A stretch of DNA of 64,000 nucleotides from NCBI GenBank assembly GCA_900100245.1, contig FNEU01000011.1, positions 17,258 through 81,257 on the forward strand, in the 5' to 3' direction. This document shows, piece after piece, positions 16,946 to 26,572 of this stretch. Both the position numbers and the translations under genes were made by a program. Position 1 is the stretch's first letter, and each line of letters opens with the position of its first letter. The DNA comes from Lachnospiraceae bacterium G41 (GTDB lineage: Bacteria > Bacillota > Clostridia > Lachnospirales > Lachnospiraceae). A model generated the notes under the pieces. It was not told the origin of the DNA. It searched no databases and saw only the letters and a list, made by a program, of their open reading frames with translations.

Positions 16946-17004
16946 AAAAAAAGACACCCAAAAAGTCCTGTAAAGCATTGCAATTACTTACTTTTTTGAG
17001 TGTC
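16946..17004 (-). terminator. cysE terminator with long stem
   Basis: GACACTCAAAAAAG and CTTTTTGGGTGTC pair around a loop of about 23 nt and are followed by seven T on the minus strand. Lies 41 bp past the cysE stop codon. Confidence 0.7.
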
Positions 17005-17045
17005 AAAGACTTGATGATTCAGTGGTGTCTAGCCCTTATGTTTTT

Positions 17046-17819
17046 TTATTCTTTCGTAAAGATTTCGTTTCGCTCATGTGCGGCTAGAACGGTATTGCCG
17101 GCATCAACGGAATGAGTGAGCCATACGTTACCACCGATTACACAGTTGTCGCCAATCTGAGTATTACCGCCGAGAATTGTAGCACCTGCGTAAATGACTA
17201 CATTGTTGCCGATGTCGGGATGACGCTTGATACCCTTTACGAGGGTTCCGTCAGGGTTAACTGCGAAGCTCTTCGCACCAAGCGTAACGCCCTGATAAAG
17301 CTTTACATGTTCGCCGATTGTAGTCGTCTCACCGATTACAACGCCCGTACCGTGGTCGATGAAGAAGAAAGGTCCGATGGTTGCGCCGGGATGAATGTCG
17401 ATACCTGTATTTTTATGAGCGTATTCAGTCATCATTCTGGGCAGAATAGGAACTTTCAGCTCATAAAAGACATGCGCGATTCTGAATATACTGATTGCTT
17501 CAAACGCAGGATATGCAAGCATAACTTCCTTGGTTGACTTGGCTGCGGGGTCGCCCTCGTATGCAGCCTGAACGTCGGTATCAAGAAGCTTTTTGATATC
17601 GGGAATACTCTCGAAATATTTCTTTGCAATTGCCTCGCAGTCGGTATCGTCTTCGAATACCGTGGCAAGTGTATCGCAAAGCACCGAATTTGCTTCAGAC
17701 TTTAAAGCTTCGGTTGACTTATATCCCATCTCTCCGAAGATTTCGGGATAAAGCAGACTCCTTAAATATCCAATCAGTTCGATAACCTGTTGTTTTAAAT
17801 TGACATATCCGTTGTTCAT
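17046..17819 (-). CDS. cysE: Serine O-acetyltransferase
   Basis: 257 residues. Left-handed beta-helix acyltransferase that acetylates L-serine for cysteine synthesis. The C-terminal half shows hexapeptide repeats with GIDIHPGATIGPFFFIDHGTG and IGETTTIGEHVKLYQGVTLGAKS (catalytic His/Asp), and VVIYAGATILGGNTQIGDNCVIGG. The N-terminal 90 residues are the helical SAT extension of the EpsC type. Lies 18 bp after nadE, likely one operon. Confidence 0.93.
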   Translation of the reverse strand: MNNGYVNLKQQVIELIGYLRSLLYPEIFGEMGYKSTEALKSEANSVLCDTLATVFEDDTDCEAIAKKYFESIPDIKKLLDTDVQAAYEGDPAAKSTKEVMLAYPAFEAISIFRIAHVFYELKVPILPRMMTEYAHKNTGIDIHPGATIGPFFFIDHGTGVVIGETTTIGEHVKLYQGVTLGAKSFAVNPDGTLVKGIKRHPDIGNNVVIYAGATILGGNTQIGDNCVIGGNVWLTHSVDAGNTVLAAHERNEIFTKE

Positions 17820-17837
17820 GTTTTTTCTCTTTCTAAA

Positions 17838-18599
17838 TTAATCCCACTTGGGCTCGTATGAAGGCATTACTTCGAGTTTAAACAAATTCATTTTGTGCTT
17901 GTAATCAATGAGTTTCTTTGTTTCCTCGTTTTCGATCTCACCTGTTCTGATGTATTTATCAAGCACTGCGTATGTGAAACCTAAATTGTCTTCGTCCGTT
18001 TTGCCGCAGAGTCCGTCGCTCGGCGCTTTTTCTATAAGTACTTCGGGAAGGCCGAGAATTCTGCCGATTTCCTTTACTTCCTGAACGGTGAAATGTGAGC
18101 AGGGTGAAAAATCGCCTACGGAATCGCCGTATCTCGTTGAATATCCAACCCAGTCTTCCGAAAGATTACATGTATTGGCTACACGTCCGTTCACGCTCTG
18201 TGAAACCGCATACACTGTACTCATTCTGATTCTGGGAGACAAATTGATTCTCGCCTGATTGCTCATTTTTAATTCTTCGGGGAAAGCATTCTTGATGCCT
18301 TCAACTGCATCTTTTATGTTGATCACATAATATTTGATGCCAAGATGGTCTACCAAAAGGTGAGCCATATCGATATCAGCCTGTTCGCCGTTAGGCATAA
18401 GTACGCCGATTACTCTGTCTTTGCCGAGCGCTTCCACAAGAAGTGCCGCAACAACCGATGAATCCTTGCCTCCGGAAATACCCAAAACCGCATTGCAGCC
18501 TTTTCCGTTTTCCTCAAAGAACTCTCTGATCCATTCGATACAGCCGTTCATAGCCTTTGTTAATTTTTCTCTTTCCAATGTGCCGCTTATTCTCTCCAT
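17838..18599 (-). CDS. nadE: NH3-dependent NAD synthetase
   Basis: 253 residues. Adenylates nicotinate adenine dinucleotide and amidates it to NAD. The P-loop-like pyrophosphatase motif LGISGGKDSSVVAALL is at about residue 42, followed by MPNGEQADIDMAH and DNLGFTYAVLDKYI near residue 210. Length fits the ammonia-dependent form, with no glutaminase domain. Forms a unit with cysE. Confidence 0.95.
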   Translation of the reverse strand: MERISGTLEREKLTKAMNGCIEWIREFFEENGKGCNAVLGISGGKDSSVVAALLVEALGKDRVIGVLMPNGEQADIDMAHLLVDHLGIKYYVINIKDAVEGIKNAFPEELKMSNQARINLSPRIRMSTVYAVSQSVNGRVANTCNLSEDWVGYSTRYGDSVGDFSPCSHFTVQEVKEIGRILGLPEVLIEKAPSDGLCGKTDEDNLGFTYAVLDKYIRTGEIENEETKKLIDYKHKMNLFKLEVMPSYEPKWD

Positions 18600-18717
18600 G
18601 ATTTTCCTCTCCTGTCTTTAAAATCTGAAAAATCATCCTTAATAGTCATAACGACAAAGACATTATATATTAATTCTTCTTCGTTTTCAAACCATCCGCT
18701 CATAAAAGAATTATCTT

Positions 18718-19038
18718 TTATAAAACAAATTTCTGCGCCAGTTCCACGAGCAGTACCGCCACGCACGATGAAATCGCAACGGTCAAAAGTCCTTTTTCAA
18801 ATAAAGCCACAATTACCGCTACCACCAGGCCTGCTATTGCACTGTAGATATTGTCCGTTGCAAAAAGAATTGCAGGGATCGTCATAGCCGCAAGCACGGT
18901 GTATGGAACGTATAAAAGAAACGATTTAAAAAACTTATTCTTTACTTCCTTACGCATAAAAATGTAAGGAAGAACTCTGATTAAATATGTCACGCCCGCC
19001 ATCACAAGGAGGTATGTTAAGAATTCAAGCCAGTTCAT
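18718..19038 (-). CDS. azlD: AzlD-family branched-chain amino acid exporter subunit
   Basis: 106 residues with four hydrophobic segments and YLIRVLPYIFMRKEVKN near the N-terminus, typical of AzlD. Works with AzlC, whose gene overlaps its start by 4 bp. A TTCTTTTATGA motif lies right after its stop codon. Confidence 0.88.
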   Translation of the reverse strand: MNWLEFLTYLLVMAGVTYLIRVLPYIFMRKEVKNKFFKSFLLYVPYTVLAAMTIPAILFATDNIYSAIAGLVVAVIVALFEKGLLTVAISSCVAVLLVELAQKFVL

Positions 19039-19760
19039 TCGCTACCTCCTTCACTCTTTGCGCTCTTTTTTTCTTCATCAATCGGAAATACAATTGCACC
19101 GAAAAGCGAAGCGACCACTGCGCAGATTATGATTGCAAATCCCGAGGACACATCTTTTAGGAGCGGTACAAACTTAAAGCAAATCGACAGAGCAACCGCA
19201 ATTGCAACTACAATGCTTATCTTCCACGAATGCTTCATCGGCGGAACAACGATTGCGATAAACATACCGTATAATGCCACGCCGAGCGCGCTTACTACCA
19301 TTGCGGGAAGTATTTCGCCGCAGACTGCTCCGAGGAAGGTTCCTAAGGACCAGCCTATGTAAGGCGCTATGATAACTCCTAGGAAATATTTCCTGCCGAG
19401 TTTCTCGGGGCGTCCCATAGATACCGCAAATATTTCATCCGTGTGAAACTCTCCGAAAAACAGCTTCTGCGGAAGCTTCATAGTTTTATCTATATGCTGC
19501 GAAAGTGAAATCGACATCAAAGAATATCTCAGATTGATGATAAACTGCGAGATAATCATCTCGACGATACTTCCGCCCGAAATCATAATAGTGAGGCCTG
19601 CAAACTGTCCTGCGCTCGTTAAATTGGTCATCGAAATAAGAGTTGCCTGCCAGACATTCAGTCCGCCTGAAACCGCGAGTATACCAAAAGAAAAGGATAC
19701 TGCCAAATATCCCAGACCAATCGGTATTCCGTCTGTAAATCCTTTTCTGAAACTGCTCAT
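19035..19760 (-). CDS. azlC: AzlC-family branched-chain amino acid exporter
   Basis: 241 residues. DGIPIGLGYLAVSFSFGILA near the start and the central RYSLMSISLSQHIDKTMKL are AzlC hallmarks, with seven or eight hydrophobic segments. With AzlD it should export branched-chain amino acids or related compounds. AGGTG is 5 bases before ATG. Confidence 0.9.
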   Translation of the reverse strand: MSSFRKGFTDGIPIGLGYLAVSFSFGILAVSGGLNVWQATLISMTNLTSAGQFAGLTIMISGGSIVEMIISQFIINLRYSLMSISLSQHIDKTMKLPQKLFFGEFHTDEIFAVSMGRPEKLGRKYFLGVIIAPYIGWSLGTFLGAVCGEILPAMVVSALGVALYGMFIAIVVPPMKHSWKISIVVAIAVALSICFKFVPLLKDVSSGFAIIICAVVASLFGAIVFPIDEEKKSAKSEGGSE

Positions 19761-19844
19761 AACACACCTTTTAAAAAACCTTGCTAATTATATCACATTA
19801 AAAATCACTTCACTACACAACTCTTGGGCAATTTGTATTTTTCA

Positions 19845-19874
19845 TAAAAAAACAGAGAGTATAAACTCTCTGTT
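19845..19874 (-). terminator. Terminator of the efflux operon
   Basis: AACAGAGAG and CTCTCTGTT around TATAAA, with seven T on the minus strand, 34 bp after the last permease gene. Confidence 0.85.
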
Positions 19875-19907
19875 ATAAAGGGGATGAATTGTATGAAAAA
19901 GCAAAAG

Positions 19908-21149
19908 TTATCTTCTTCGAAGAGCCTCGATGGGGCTTAACTTTGCTGCTTTTCTGGCAGGGTAAATTCCAAAGAACACACCAATCGACATTGAGAAAAG
20001 TGCTATTCCAAGGATGAAAAACGGATTAAAATCGGCCACCAATGTTGAAGTGGTAAGGTTTGAGATAAGGAAGCATATGAATTCTGCTCCCGCAAGTCCC
20101 AAAATAATTCCGATTACACCGCCGAGTAAGGATATCGATGCAGCTTCTACCAAAAACTGTGTAAGCACCGAGCCAGTTCTCGCACCGAGTGCTTTTCTTA
20201 TACCGATTTCACGCGTTCGTTCCGTCACGGATACGAGCATGATATTCATTACTCCGATACCGCCTACGAAGAGCGATATTCCCGCGACAAGCATTATAAG
20301 AAGCGTAACCAATGTAAGTGATGCGCTGATGGTCTGGAAGATTGCATTATAGTCAATAACCAGTATCTGGCTCTCGCCACGAATATCATGTCTTGCTTCA
20401 AGAATCGCTCTTACATGAGAGAGTACGTCACTCGCATTTTTGGCATCATCAAGGATGATAACCAGATCGTAATATCCGATATTGTATCCGGATAGTCCTA
20501 TTGCATCGATGAATGACGGGAACGGGCATTCGGCTTTAACATCGTAACTTCCGCTGCCCATGATCAAGTCTGCCATCTGCGATGAGTTGTCATCTCTTAC
20601 TCCAATAATTCTGAATGTACCGCCTCTTTTATTATTACCATAAAAGAGATCAACGGTCATTCCGACAACATCTTCGTGTCCGAACAGTTTTCTGGCGGAG
20701 CTCTTGGTTATGATGCAGACTTTTTCCTTATGCTCGTATTCTTCTTTCGTAAAATATCTGCCGTAAATAAGATCGTATTTCGAAGCCTGATCCATCAGTT
20801 CGTTGCCTATTTTTATCTCTGCGGAATATGACGGCATGTCCTTATATGCTGCTTCTCCGCCGAGTGTAATAACCGGTGTGACTCCAAGGATATGTTTATC
20901 TTTTTTCATCAGGGCTTCAAGGTCAGAATCGTCGAAGTCGGTATCACCCATGGAATATACTTCAAGAGTGTTGCCGGCCAGATTCGAAAGTTCCTTATCA
21001 ATGGCTTTCTTAAATCCGCTGCCCAAACTAACAATCGCTACCACCGAAGATATACCGATAATAATTCCGAGCATCGTCAGAAAGGCTCTGACTTTATTCG
21101 ATTTTATGTTGAAAAATGCAATTTTGCAGTATTCTAAAAATTTACTCAT
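19908..21149 (-). CDS. MacB-type ABC permease, copy 2
   Basis: 413 residues with one span at the N-terminus (FLTMLGIIIGISSVVAIVSLGSG), a large extracytoplasmic MacB_PCD domain, and three C-terminal spans (FtsX domain) with GGIGVMNIMLVSVTERTREIGIRKALGAR. This is the standard MacB/FtsX permease lacking its own ATPase. It is strongly similar in plan to the gene immediately upstream, so the two probably form a heterodimer. Last gene of the operon. Confidence 0.9.
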   Translation of the reverse strand: MSKFLEYCKIAFFNIKSNKVRAFLTMLGIIIGISSVVAIVSLGSGFKKAIDKELSNLAGNTLEVYSMGDTDFDDSDLEALMKKDKHILGVTPVITLGGEAAYKDMPSYSAEIKIGNELMDQASKYDLIYGRYFTKEEYEHKEKVCIITKSSARKLFGHEDVVGMTVDLFYGNNKRGGTFRIIGVRDDNSSQMADLIMGSGSYDVKAECPFPSFIDAIGLSGYNIGYYDLVIILDDAKNASDVLSHVRAILEARHDIRGESQILVIDYNAIFQTISASLTLVTLLIMLVAGISLFVGGIGVMNIMLVSVTERTREIGIRKALGARTGSVLTQFLVEAASISLLGGVIGIILGLAGAEFICFLISNLTTSTLVADFNPFFILGIALFSMSIGVFFGIYPARKAAKLSPIEALRRR

Positions 21150-21150
21150 A

Positions 21151-22383
21151 TTATTCCTGTCTGAGTGCCTCTATAGGGCTTAATGTTGCAGCTTTTCTGG
21201 CGGGGAATATTCCGAAGAACAGTCCGACTGCCGCAGAAAAGAGTGCCGCGCCCAGGGCCACAATTATATTTACCGAAATATGCACCGATATCTTTGCAAC
21301 AGCGCTTACCAGAAGGCAGAGTGCTTCGGCACCGGCGTAGCCTGCTATAACTCCGATTACTCCGCCTACCAGGGTAATCATTCCGGCTTCCGCCAAGAAC
21401 TGGGTCATAATTGAGCCCGTTCTCGCACCGAGTGCTTTTCTTATTCCAATTTCGGAGGTTCTCTCAGTAACGGATACAAGCATGATGTTCATAACGCCGA
21501 TACCGCCGACCAAAAGTGAAATCGCGGATACAAACCCTACAAAAAGTGTGACATATCCGATAACCTGATTGATTTTTTCCATATAAGAATCAAAAGAGTC
21601 GATGGTAAAACAGTCTTCTCCTCTGACATCATGTCTGGCTTCAAGTATCGAAACAATTCTTTTAAGTGTTTCGTTTATATCAGGAGAGTCGGAAGAAATA
21701 AGCATGGAGTATATTCCCTCTATTGGCCACGTTTCTCCCGTTGCATTTACAAAGTGCATATAAGGTACTTCCAGCTTAATGGATGTTCCGTTCATCATAT
21801 TAGCCATATTCATAATTACCGAATCTTTGGCTTTTCTGACACCGATGATACGATAATCAAGCTGATAGCCATATAAATCCACCATAATTGTCTGGCCGAC
21901 CACATCCGTGCTTCCGAAAAATGCCTGGGCTCCTTCCTCACTGATAACAGCAACGTTGTCGCCTCTGTCACATTCTTCTTCAGTAAAATATCTTCCGTGC
22001 AAAAGTCCTTCGACGGCATATTTTTCATATGTTTCATTTACCATGTAATATTCAACATTGAAATCGCCTTTAACAGATGTTGCTGTTCCGCCCATATACT
22101 CTTCGATGGAACATACTGCCAGATCCGGTACAGTGTCCTTGATGTACTCGATATCATTTACCGTTATGCATTCATCTCCGGCATAGCCATAGATATATGT
22201 CTGTCCTTTGAAAAGATCTCCGAGTGCCCCGTCAAGTGCATTTTTTACACCGCTTCCGAGACCTGTAATCATTATGACGGAAGATATACCTATAATGATT
22301 CCGAGCATGGTTAAAAACGTACGGCCTTTATTGGAAGTAATACTCTTATATGCAATTTTTACGTATTCTAAAAATTGTCCCAT
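21151..22383 (-). CDS. MacB-type ABC permease, copy 1
   Basis: 411 residues from the ATG behind AGGA (MGQFLEYVKIAYK); a TTG further upstream is less likely. N-terminal FLTMLGIIIGISSVIMITGLGSG span, MacB_PCD periplasmic-type domain, and C-terminal FtsX spans with GGIGVMNIMLVSVTERTSEIGIRKALGAR. Paralogous to the neighbour downstream; the genes are one base apart. Confidence 0.9.
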   Translation of the reverse strand: MGQFLEYVKIAYKSITSNKGRTFLTMLGIIIGISSVIMITGLGSGVKNALDGALGDLFKGQTYIYGYAGDECITVNDIEYIKDTVPDLAVCSIEEYMGGTATSVKGDFNVEYYMVNETYEKYAVEGLLHGRYFTEEECDRGDNVAVISEEGAQAFFGSTDVVGQTIMVDLYGYQLDYRIIGVRKAKDSVIMNMANMMNGTSIKLEVPYMHFVNATGETWPIEGIYSMLISSDSPDINETLKRIVSILEARHDVRGEDCFTIDSFDSYMEKINQVIGYVTLFVGFVSAISLLVGGIGVMNIMLVSVTERTSEIGIRKALGARTGSIMTQFLAEAGMITLVGGVIGVIAGYAGAEALCLLVSAVAKISVHISVNIIVALGAALFSAAVGLFFGIFPARKAATLSPIEALRQE

Positions 22384-22410
22384 TTGTTTTCCTGTCAATA
22401 AATCTTTTTA

Positions 22411-24060
22411 TTAGTTAGTGACGGTTATTCCTATATTGCTGCCGATTCCGCCCATAGCAGAAGTCAGGTCATCGCCTTCAATAGGAACTACAATAGCGCC
22501 TTCCTTAACTACGGATGTAACATAGGTTACAACCTTATCGTCACTTGTTATGCCTTCCAAGATTTCTGTACGGTCTTCACTTGATACGCCGACTTCAACA
22601 GGTTTCTTTTCAACCATGTTCATGTCGTTTACTGTGTATACAAAGAATCCGTCACTGTCAACGTTAATGGATTCGGAAGGAAGAGTTAAGCAACTGTCTT
22701 TATGAGCCGTAACGATTACATTCTTTGCTTCAACACCAAGGTAAATATCATCGTCGGGATTTTTAATCTTAATGACTGCAGAAACGCTTGTTGTACCGCC
22801 ACCCGAGATTGCCACACGAGAGATTCTTGAAATCTCACCTTCATAATCCTTGTCAAGAATTGTAACCTTTACATCCTGACCTTCTTTAATCTTTTCAATA
22901 TCTTTTTTGCTTATGTTAATAGCAACGCTTACGTCATTAATACTTGAGAACTCGATGATTTCGGCACCTGCAAGCGATGTGGTCATACCTTCGCTGACAT
23001 ATGAAGCTGTAACAATTCCGTCAAAAGGAGCTATAAGACAACCGTCTTTGTATTTCTGAAGTTCTTCATATTCACTGCCGGACTTAAGCGTGTTGAGTTC
23101 ACCCTGAAGCTGAAGGTTTTCTCTGTCGTAGTCGTTTCCGGCCGATGCTTTGTAGGATTCAACCTGTGCCTTTGCGGTCTCAAGCTTTGACTGTGCCTCT
23201 GCAAGTTTCTGCTTTGCTTCCGCAAGACTTTCGGATTTGTCTGAAAGCATTCCGCTTACGTTCTTAATAACCGTATTGGAGTATGCGATTTTTTCACGAA
23301 GTGCTTTTACATCTGCAAGCTGTTCGAAATTCTTTTCAGCCTGCTCTGCATCGCCCTGGCTTAATGAATCATAGCCAATCTGAATCTTGTAAGCTACCCA
23401 AAGATTTTCGATTTCTGCTTCGCAGTATGCGATATTGCCCTGCTCCATAGCAATCTGAGTCTGAACGTCTTTGTTTAACTTGTTCATTGAATCATTGTCA
23501 CCGTAATTGTCAACTGCTGCCTGCTTTTCGTTAACCTCAGCCTGATATTTTGCAACATCTGCCTGAGCCTGTGCGAGTTTGCTTAAAACCGTGTTGTTGC
23601 TTGCAACATTACTCTGGAAGTTGTTCTCGGTGATCTTGTCGTTTAACTCAACTTGCTTTAATGCAAGTTCATAAGATTCCTTGTCAAATTTGACAATCGG
23701 ATCGCCCTTCTTAACGAATGTTCCGATTTCAACTACGCTTTCAACCTTGATAGCCGTAGGTGAGTAGAAATGCTGAACATTGTCACTCTGAACAGTTCCG
23801 CTAAGCTTAACTTCCTGCGTGATTTCCTGGTCTTCTGCGTGTGTTACATTAACCATCTGACCCTTTGCTTTTTTAGCAGCCATAATTCCGATTACTAAAC
23901 CTGCTACAGCAATAACAGCCACGAGAATAACTGCTATAACGATTATTCTTATAACTACTTTCTTTCTCTTTTGTTTCTTTCTCTTCTGTGCAGCTGCTTC
24001 AAGCTGTGCATCGAGATTTTCTCTGTCGAGTGATAATTGTGGGTTATTCTTCCTGCTCAT
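22411..24060 (-). CDS. HlyD/MacA-type efflux adaptor
   Basis: About 549 residues from the ATG 7 bases after GGAGAG (MSRKNNPQL). One N-terminal span (VIRIIVIAVILVAVIAVAGLVIG) anchors it. Then comes a lipoyl/barrel-sandwich half (VVEIGTFVKKGDPIVKFD), a long coiled-coil hairpin of about 170 residues (residues ~135-310), the second lipoyl half (CLIAPFDGIVTASYV) and beta-barrel modules. In Gram-positives such adaptors link the ABC pump to the wall. Overlaps the ATPase gene by 17 bp. Confidence 0.9.
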   Translation of the reverse strand: MSRKNNPQLSLDRENLDAQLEAAAQKRKKQKRKKVVIRIIVIAVILVAVIAVAGLVIGIMAAKKAKGQMVNVTHAEDQEITQEVKLSGTVQSDNVQHFYSPTAIKVESVVEIGTFVKKGDPIVKFDKESYELALKQVELNDKITENNFQSNVASNNTVLSKLAQAQADVAKYQAEVNEKQAAVDNYGDNDSMNKLNKDVQTQIAMEQGNIAYCEAEIENLWVAYKIQIGYDSLSQGDAEQAEKNFEQLADVKALREKIAYSNTVIKNVSGMLSDKSESLAEAKQKLAEAQSKLETAKAQVESYKASAGNDYDRENLQLQGELNTLKSGSEYEELQKYKDGCLIAPFDGIVTASYVSEGMTTSLAGAEIIEFSSINDVSVAINISKKDIEKIKEGQDVKVTILDKDYEGEISRISRVAISGGGTTSVSAVIKIKNPDDDIYLGVEAKNVIVTAHKDSCLTLPSESINVDSDGFFVYTVNDMNMVEKKPVEVGVSSEDRTEILEGITSDDKVVTYVTSVVKEGAIVVPIEGDDLTSAMGGIGSNIGITVTN

Positions 24061-24946
24061 TCTGATTCTCTCCATTCATCAAATGTAAATCTATATTGTT
24101 GTCGTTAATTTCCAAATCATAATCGTCAGCCGAAGGTTCATATGTCGGTTCAATCTCTTCAGTCTGATTTAATTCAGGCGCTTCTGATGAACTCTCTTTA
24201 TTTGATTCATACATCGTGGAATTGCCTCTAATCTCTTCAGCAATGTCCTCTCTGCTTAAACCTTCATTTGCTGAGTCCGAAGTGATTCGGCCGTCCTCTA
24301 TGTGAATAATTCGCTTTGCATTTGCCGCAATGTCGTTATCATGCGTGATGACTATAACCGTTCTTCCTTCGGCATGAAGCGTCTTTAGGATATTCATTAT
24401 TTCCTGAGACGAATGCGAGTCGAGGTTACCTGTAGGCTCATCCGCCAGAATTACAGGCGGTGCCTGGGCAATCGCACGCGCTATCGCAACTCTCTGCTGC
24501 TGACCGCCGGACATTTCGGAAGGCTTGTGAGTCATTCTGTTTTCAAGTCCGACTTTTCTTAACGCTTCCTTTGCCAGATGTGTTCGCTCTCTTTTAGAAA
24601 CTCCTCTGTATATAAGGGGCAGTTCTACGTTTTCGAAAGCCGTAAGGTTTGATATCAGATTGAAGCCCTGGAAGATAAAGCCTATCTCCTGGTTTCTGAT
24701 ATCCGACAGCTCATCATCGGTTAATAGCGATACATCCGAACCGTGTAAAAGATATATTCCACTGGTAGGAACATCGAGACATCCCAACATATTCATGAGT
24801 GTCGATTTTCCGGATCCGGAATGACCGATGATGGCAACAAATTCGTTTTCTCCGATGGAAAGGGATACGTGATCGAGCGCCCTTACTTCATTCTCGCCCG
24901 GATTGTAAATCTTACACATATTCCTGATTTCAATTAATGAAGCCAT
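24044..24946 (-). CDS. ABC transporter ATPase, MacB/LolD type
   Basis: 300 residues. Walker A GHSGSGKST near residue 40, Q-loop FIFQGFNLISNLTAFENVELP, signature MSGGQQQRVAIARAIA, Walker B VILADEPTGNLD and H-loop ITHDNDIA, all intact. After residue ~225 there is an unusual acidic, asparagine-rich tail of some 70 residues (ending LMNGENQNEQEE) not needed for ATPase function. First gene of the operon that powers the two permeases. Confidence 0.92.
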   Translation of the reverse strand: MASLIEIRNMCKIYNPGENEVRALDHVSLSIGENEFVAIIGHSGSGKSTLMNMLGCLDVPTSGIYLLHGSDVSLLTDDELSDIRNQEIGFIFQGFNLISNLTAFENVELPLIYRGVSKRERTHLAKEALRKVGLENRMTHKPSEMSGGQQQRVAIARAIAQAPPVILADEPTGNLDSHSSQEIMNILKTLHAEGRTVIVITHDNDIAANAKRIIHIEDGRITSDSANEGLSREDIAEEIRGNSTMYESNKESSSEAPELNQTEEIEPTYEPSADDYDLEINDNNIDLHLMNGENQNEQEE

Positions 24947-24988
24947 TTTCTCTCTTTTCTTTCTGTTATTTTTTTAACAAACACCAAT

Positions 24989-25017
24989 ACTATACCAGAT
25001 TTTTTTCTTTTATACAA
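24989..25017 (-). promoter_or_regulatory. Promoter of the efflux operon
   Basis: TTGTAT and TATAGT with a 17 bp spacer on the minus strand, just upstream of the ATPase gene. Confidence 0.65.
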
Positions 25018-25020
25018 CAT

Positions 25021-25035
25021 ATACCAATGTGGTAT
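25021..25035. promoter_or_regulatory. Possible operator dyad upstream of the efflux promoter
   Basis: ATACC and GGTAT flank AATGT, a 15-bp dyad four bases upstream of the -35 box. A related ATACC lies in the promoter. Regulator unknown. Confidence 0.4.
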
Positions 25036-25712
25036 CAGTATTCTTTCCTTTGAATAACCGCCAGACTTATTAGGAATGACGTTATAAATAATACGAACGA
25101 AGCTGCGATTCCGCCTGCTATTATCAGGCCGTAGGATAAGGTATTTCTGATCCCGAAGGTAACTACTTCAACCGTGAGATTCTCATCATACACAGCTACA
25201 CCGAATGAAGGTGCCAGTGCAAGTACTCCGCCGATTGCAAATACTATGCCCATGATTGTAAACATCACGATTCGGCTTCTTGCCTGTCCGAATTTTAAAA
25301 GAATCGGAATCATTACTGTCGGTATTAAGAAGAGCGGAATAATAAATGTTAAAGCTCCGTTTAAAAATTCTGCACCGATGGGTTTCTTTAAAAATACAAT
25401 CTGTGATATTGCGGCAATTACCGTACTTATCGACCAGCCTGCAATTCCGGCTGCAATCGAGAAGAGATATTTTTCCAAAACATAGGCTTTTCTTGAATAC
25501 GGGAGAGTTAAAAGAAACGACATTCCGTGATTTAAATCATCGTATGCGCAGGTGGTTGTTCCCAGCATTCCGCATAAAAGAGTCGCATATCCTATGATAA
25601 AAGCCGTATCTTTCATCGTGAACAGACAGATAATTCCGCATCCTGCCATGAGAAGGAGCAGGACTTTTTGCTGTGAAGCTATTCTTAAATCTTTTATGAG
25701 AAGTCCTTTCAT
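25035..25712 (-). CDS. ABC-2 type permease
   Basis: 225 residues, six hydrophobic segments, beginning MKGLLIKDLRIASQQKVLLLLMAG as in small ABC-2 membrane subunits of the YtrC/bacteriocin-export kind, with DDLNHGMSFLLTLPYSRKAYVLEKYL between spans 2 and 3. Overlaps the ATPase gene by 4 bp. Substrate unknown; a YtrA-type regulator in the same operon suggests a role in response to cell wall stress, as an inference. Confidence 0.82.
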   Translation of the reverse strand: MKGLLIKDLRIASQQKVLLLLMAGCGIICLFTMKDTAFIIGYATLLCGMLGTTTCAYDDLNHGMSFLLTLPYSRKAYVLEKYLFSIAAGIAGWSISTVIAAISQIVFLKKPIGAEFLNGALTFIIPLFLIPTVMIPILLKFGQARSRIVMFTIMGIVFAIGGVLALAPSFGVAVYDENLTVEVVTFGIRNTLSYGLIIAGGIAASFVLFITSFLISLAVIQRKEY

Positions 25713-26560
25713 AGTTTCTCTCCTTTGATGAGAATCATCATCATTTCATCCACGCTCATCTTTTCAACAACCATTGACGGATAATTTTCGATGTAAAAAT
25801 CTCTCGCATCCGTCAGGCATTCGATACCGTACTTTTCTTTTCTGTAAGCTTTTACATGGGATTTATCCATTGTGGCAAAGGTTTCTTCATCCACCTTAAG
25901 TGCCGCATACTCACTTAAAAGTTTATCGGTATCATCGTTAAATACTATCTTTCCGTCGTGAATCATGTATGTCGTATCGCAGAGTTTTTCGATGTCCGAT
26001 GAAATGTGCGAACTGATTAATACCGTACGGTTTTCGTCTTTTTCCATGTAGTCTCTGATCTCGCCCAGGATATCATCTCTTGCAACAACATCAAGGCCTA
26101 CCGTGGGCTCGTCCAAGATAAGAACATCGGTGTCGTGTGAAAGCGCCGTAAGAACTTTAAGCTTCGCCTTCATACCGTTTGAAAACTCTTTGATCATCTT
26201 ATCTGTCGGAAGTTTGTACTGCTCGCATTTTTTATAAAAAGCAGCTTCATCAAAAGATTTGTATGTGGCTTTTAAAATCTTTGCCACATCTTTAATCTTA
26301 AAAGACTCCGAGAAAAACGAATCCGTCATTACACAGCCTATGCGTTCTTTGTCTTCGTATTTGAAGTCTTTTATGTTTTTATCATTTATAAATATTTCGC
26401 CCTCTTTGTAGGAGATTAATCCGAGGATCGCCTTAAAGGTGGTACTCTTGCCGGCTCCGTTTGTGCCGACCAAGCCGTTAATGGTACCGGGCTTTAAATC
26501 GAGCGAAACATCAAGATTAAAATCTTTATAATTCTTTTTAAGTCCGTCTATCCTAATCAT
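25709..26560 (-). CDS. ABC transporter ATPase, YtrB/CcmA-like
   Basis: 283 residues. Walker A GTNGAGKST near residue 35, signature FSNGMKAKLKVLTAL, Walker B VLILDEPTVGLD and H-loop LISSHISSDIE. Uses the NGMK variant of the signature often found in ABC-2 exporters. The C-terminal 60 residues are an accessory domain. GAGGA is 6 bases before ATG, and the GntR gene is 12 bp upstream. Confidence 0.9.
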   Translation of the reverse strand: MIRIDGLKKNYKDFNLDVSLDLKPGTINGLVGTNGAGKSTTFKAILGLISYKEGEIFINDKNIKDFKYEDKERIGCVMTDSFFSESFKIKDVAKILKATYKSFDEAAFYKKCEQYKLPTDKMIKEFSNGMKAKLKVLTALSHDTDVLILDEPTVGLDVVARDDILGEIRDYMEKDENRTVLISSHISSDIEKLCDTTYMIHDGKIVFNDDTDKLLSEYAALKVDEETFATMDKSHVKAYRKEKYGIECLTDARDFYIENYPSMVVEKMSVDEMMMILIKGEKL

Positions 26561-26572
26561 TTTGATTCCTCT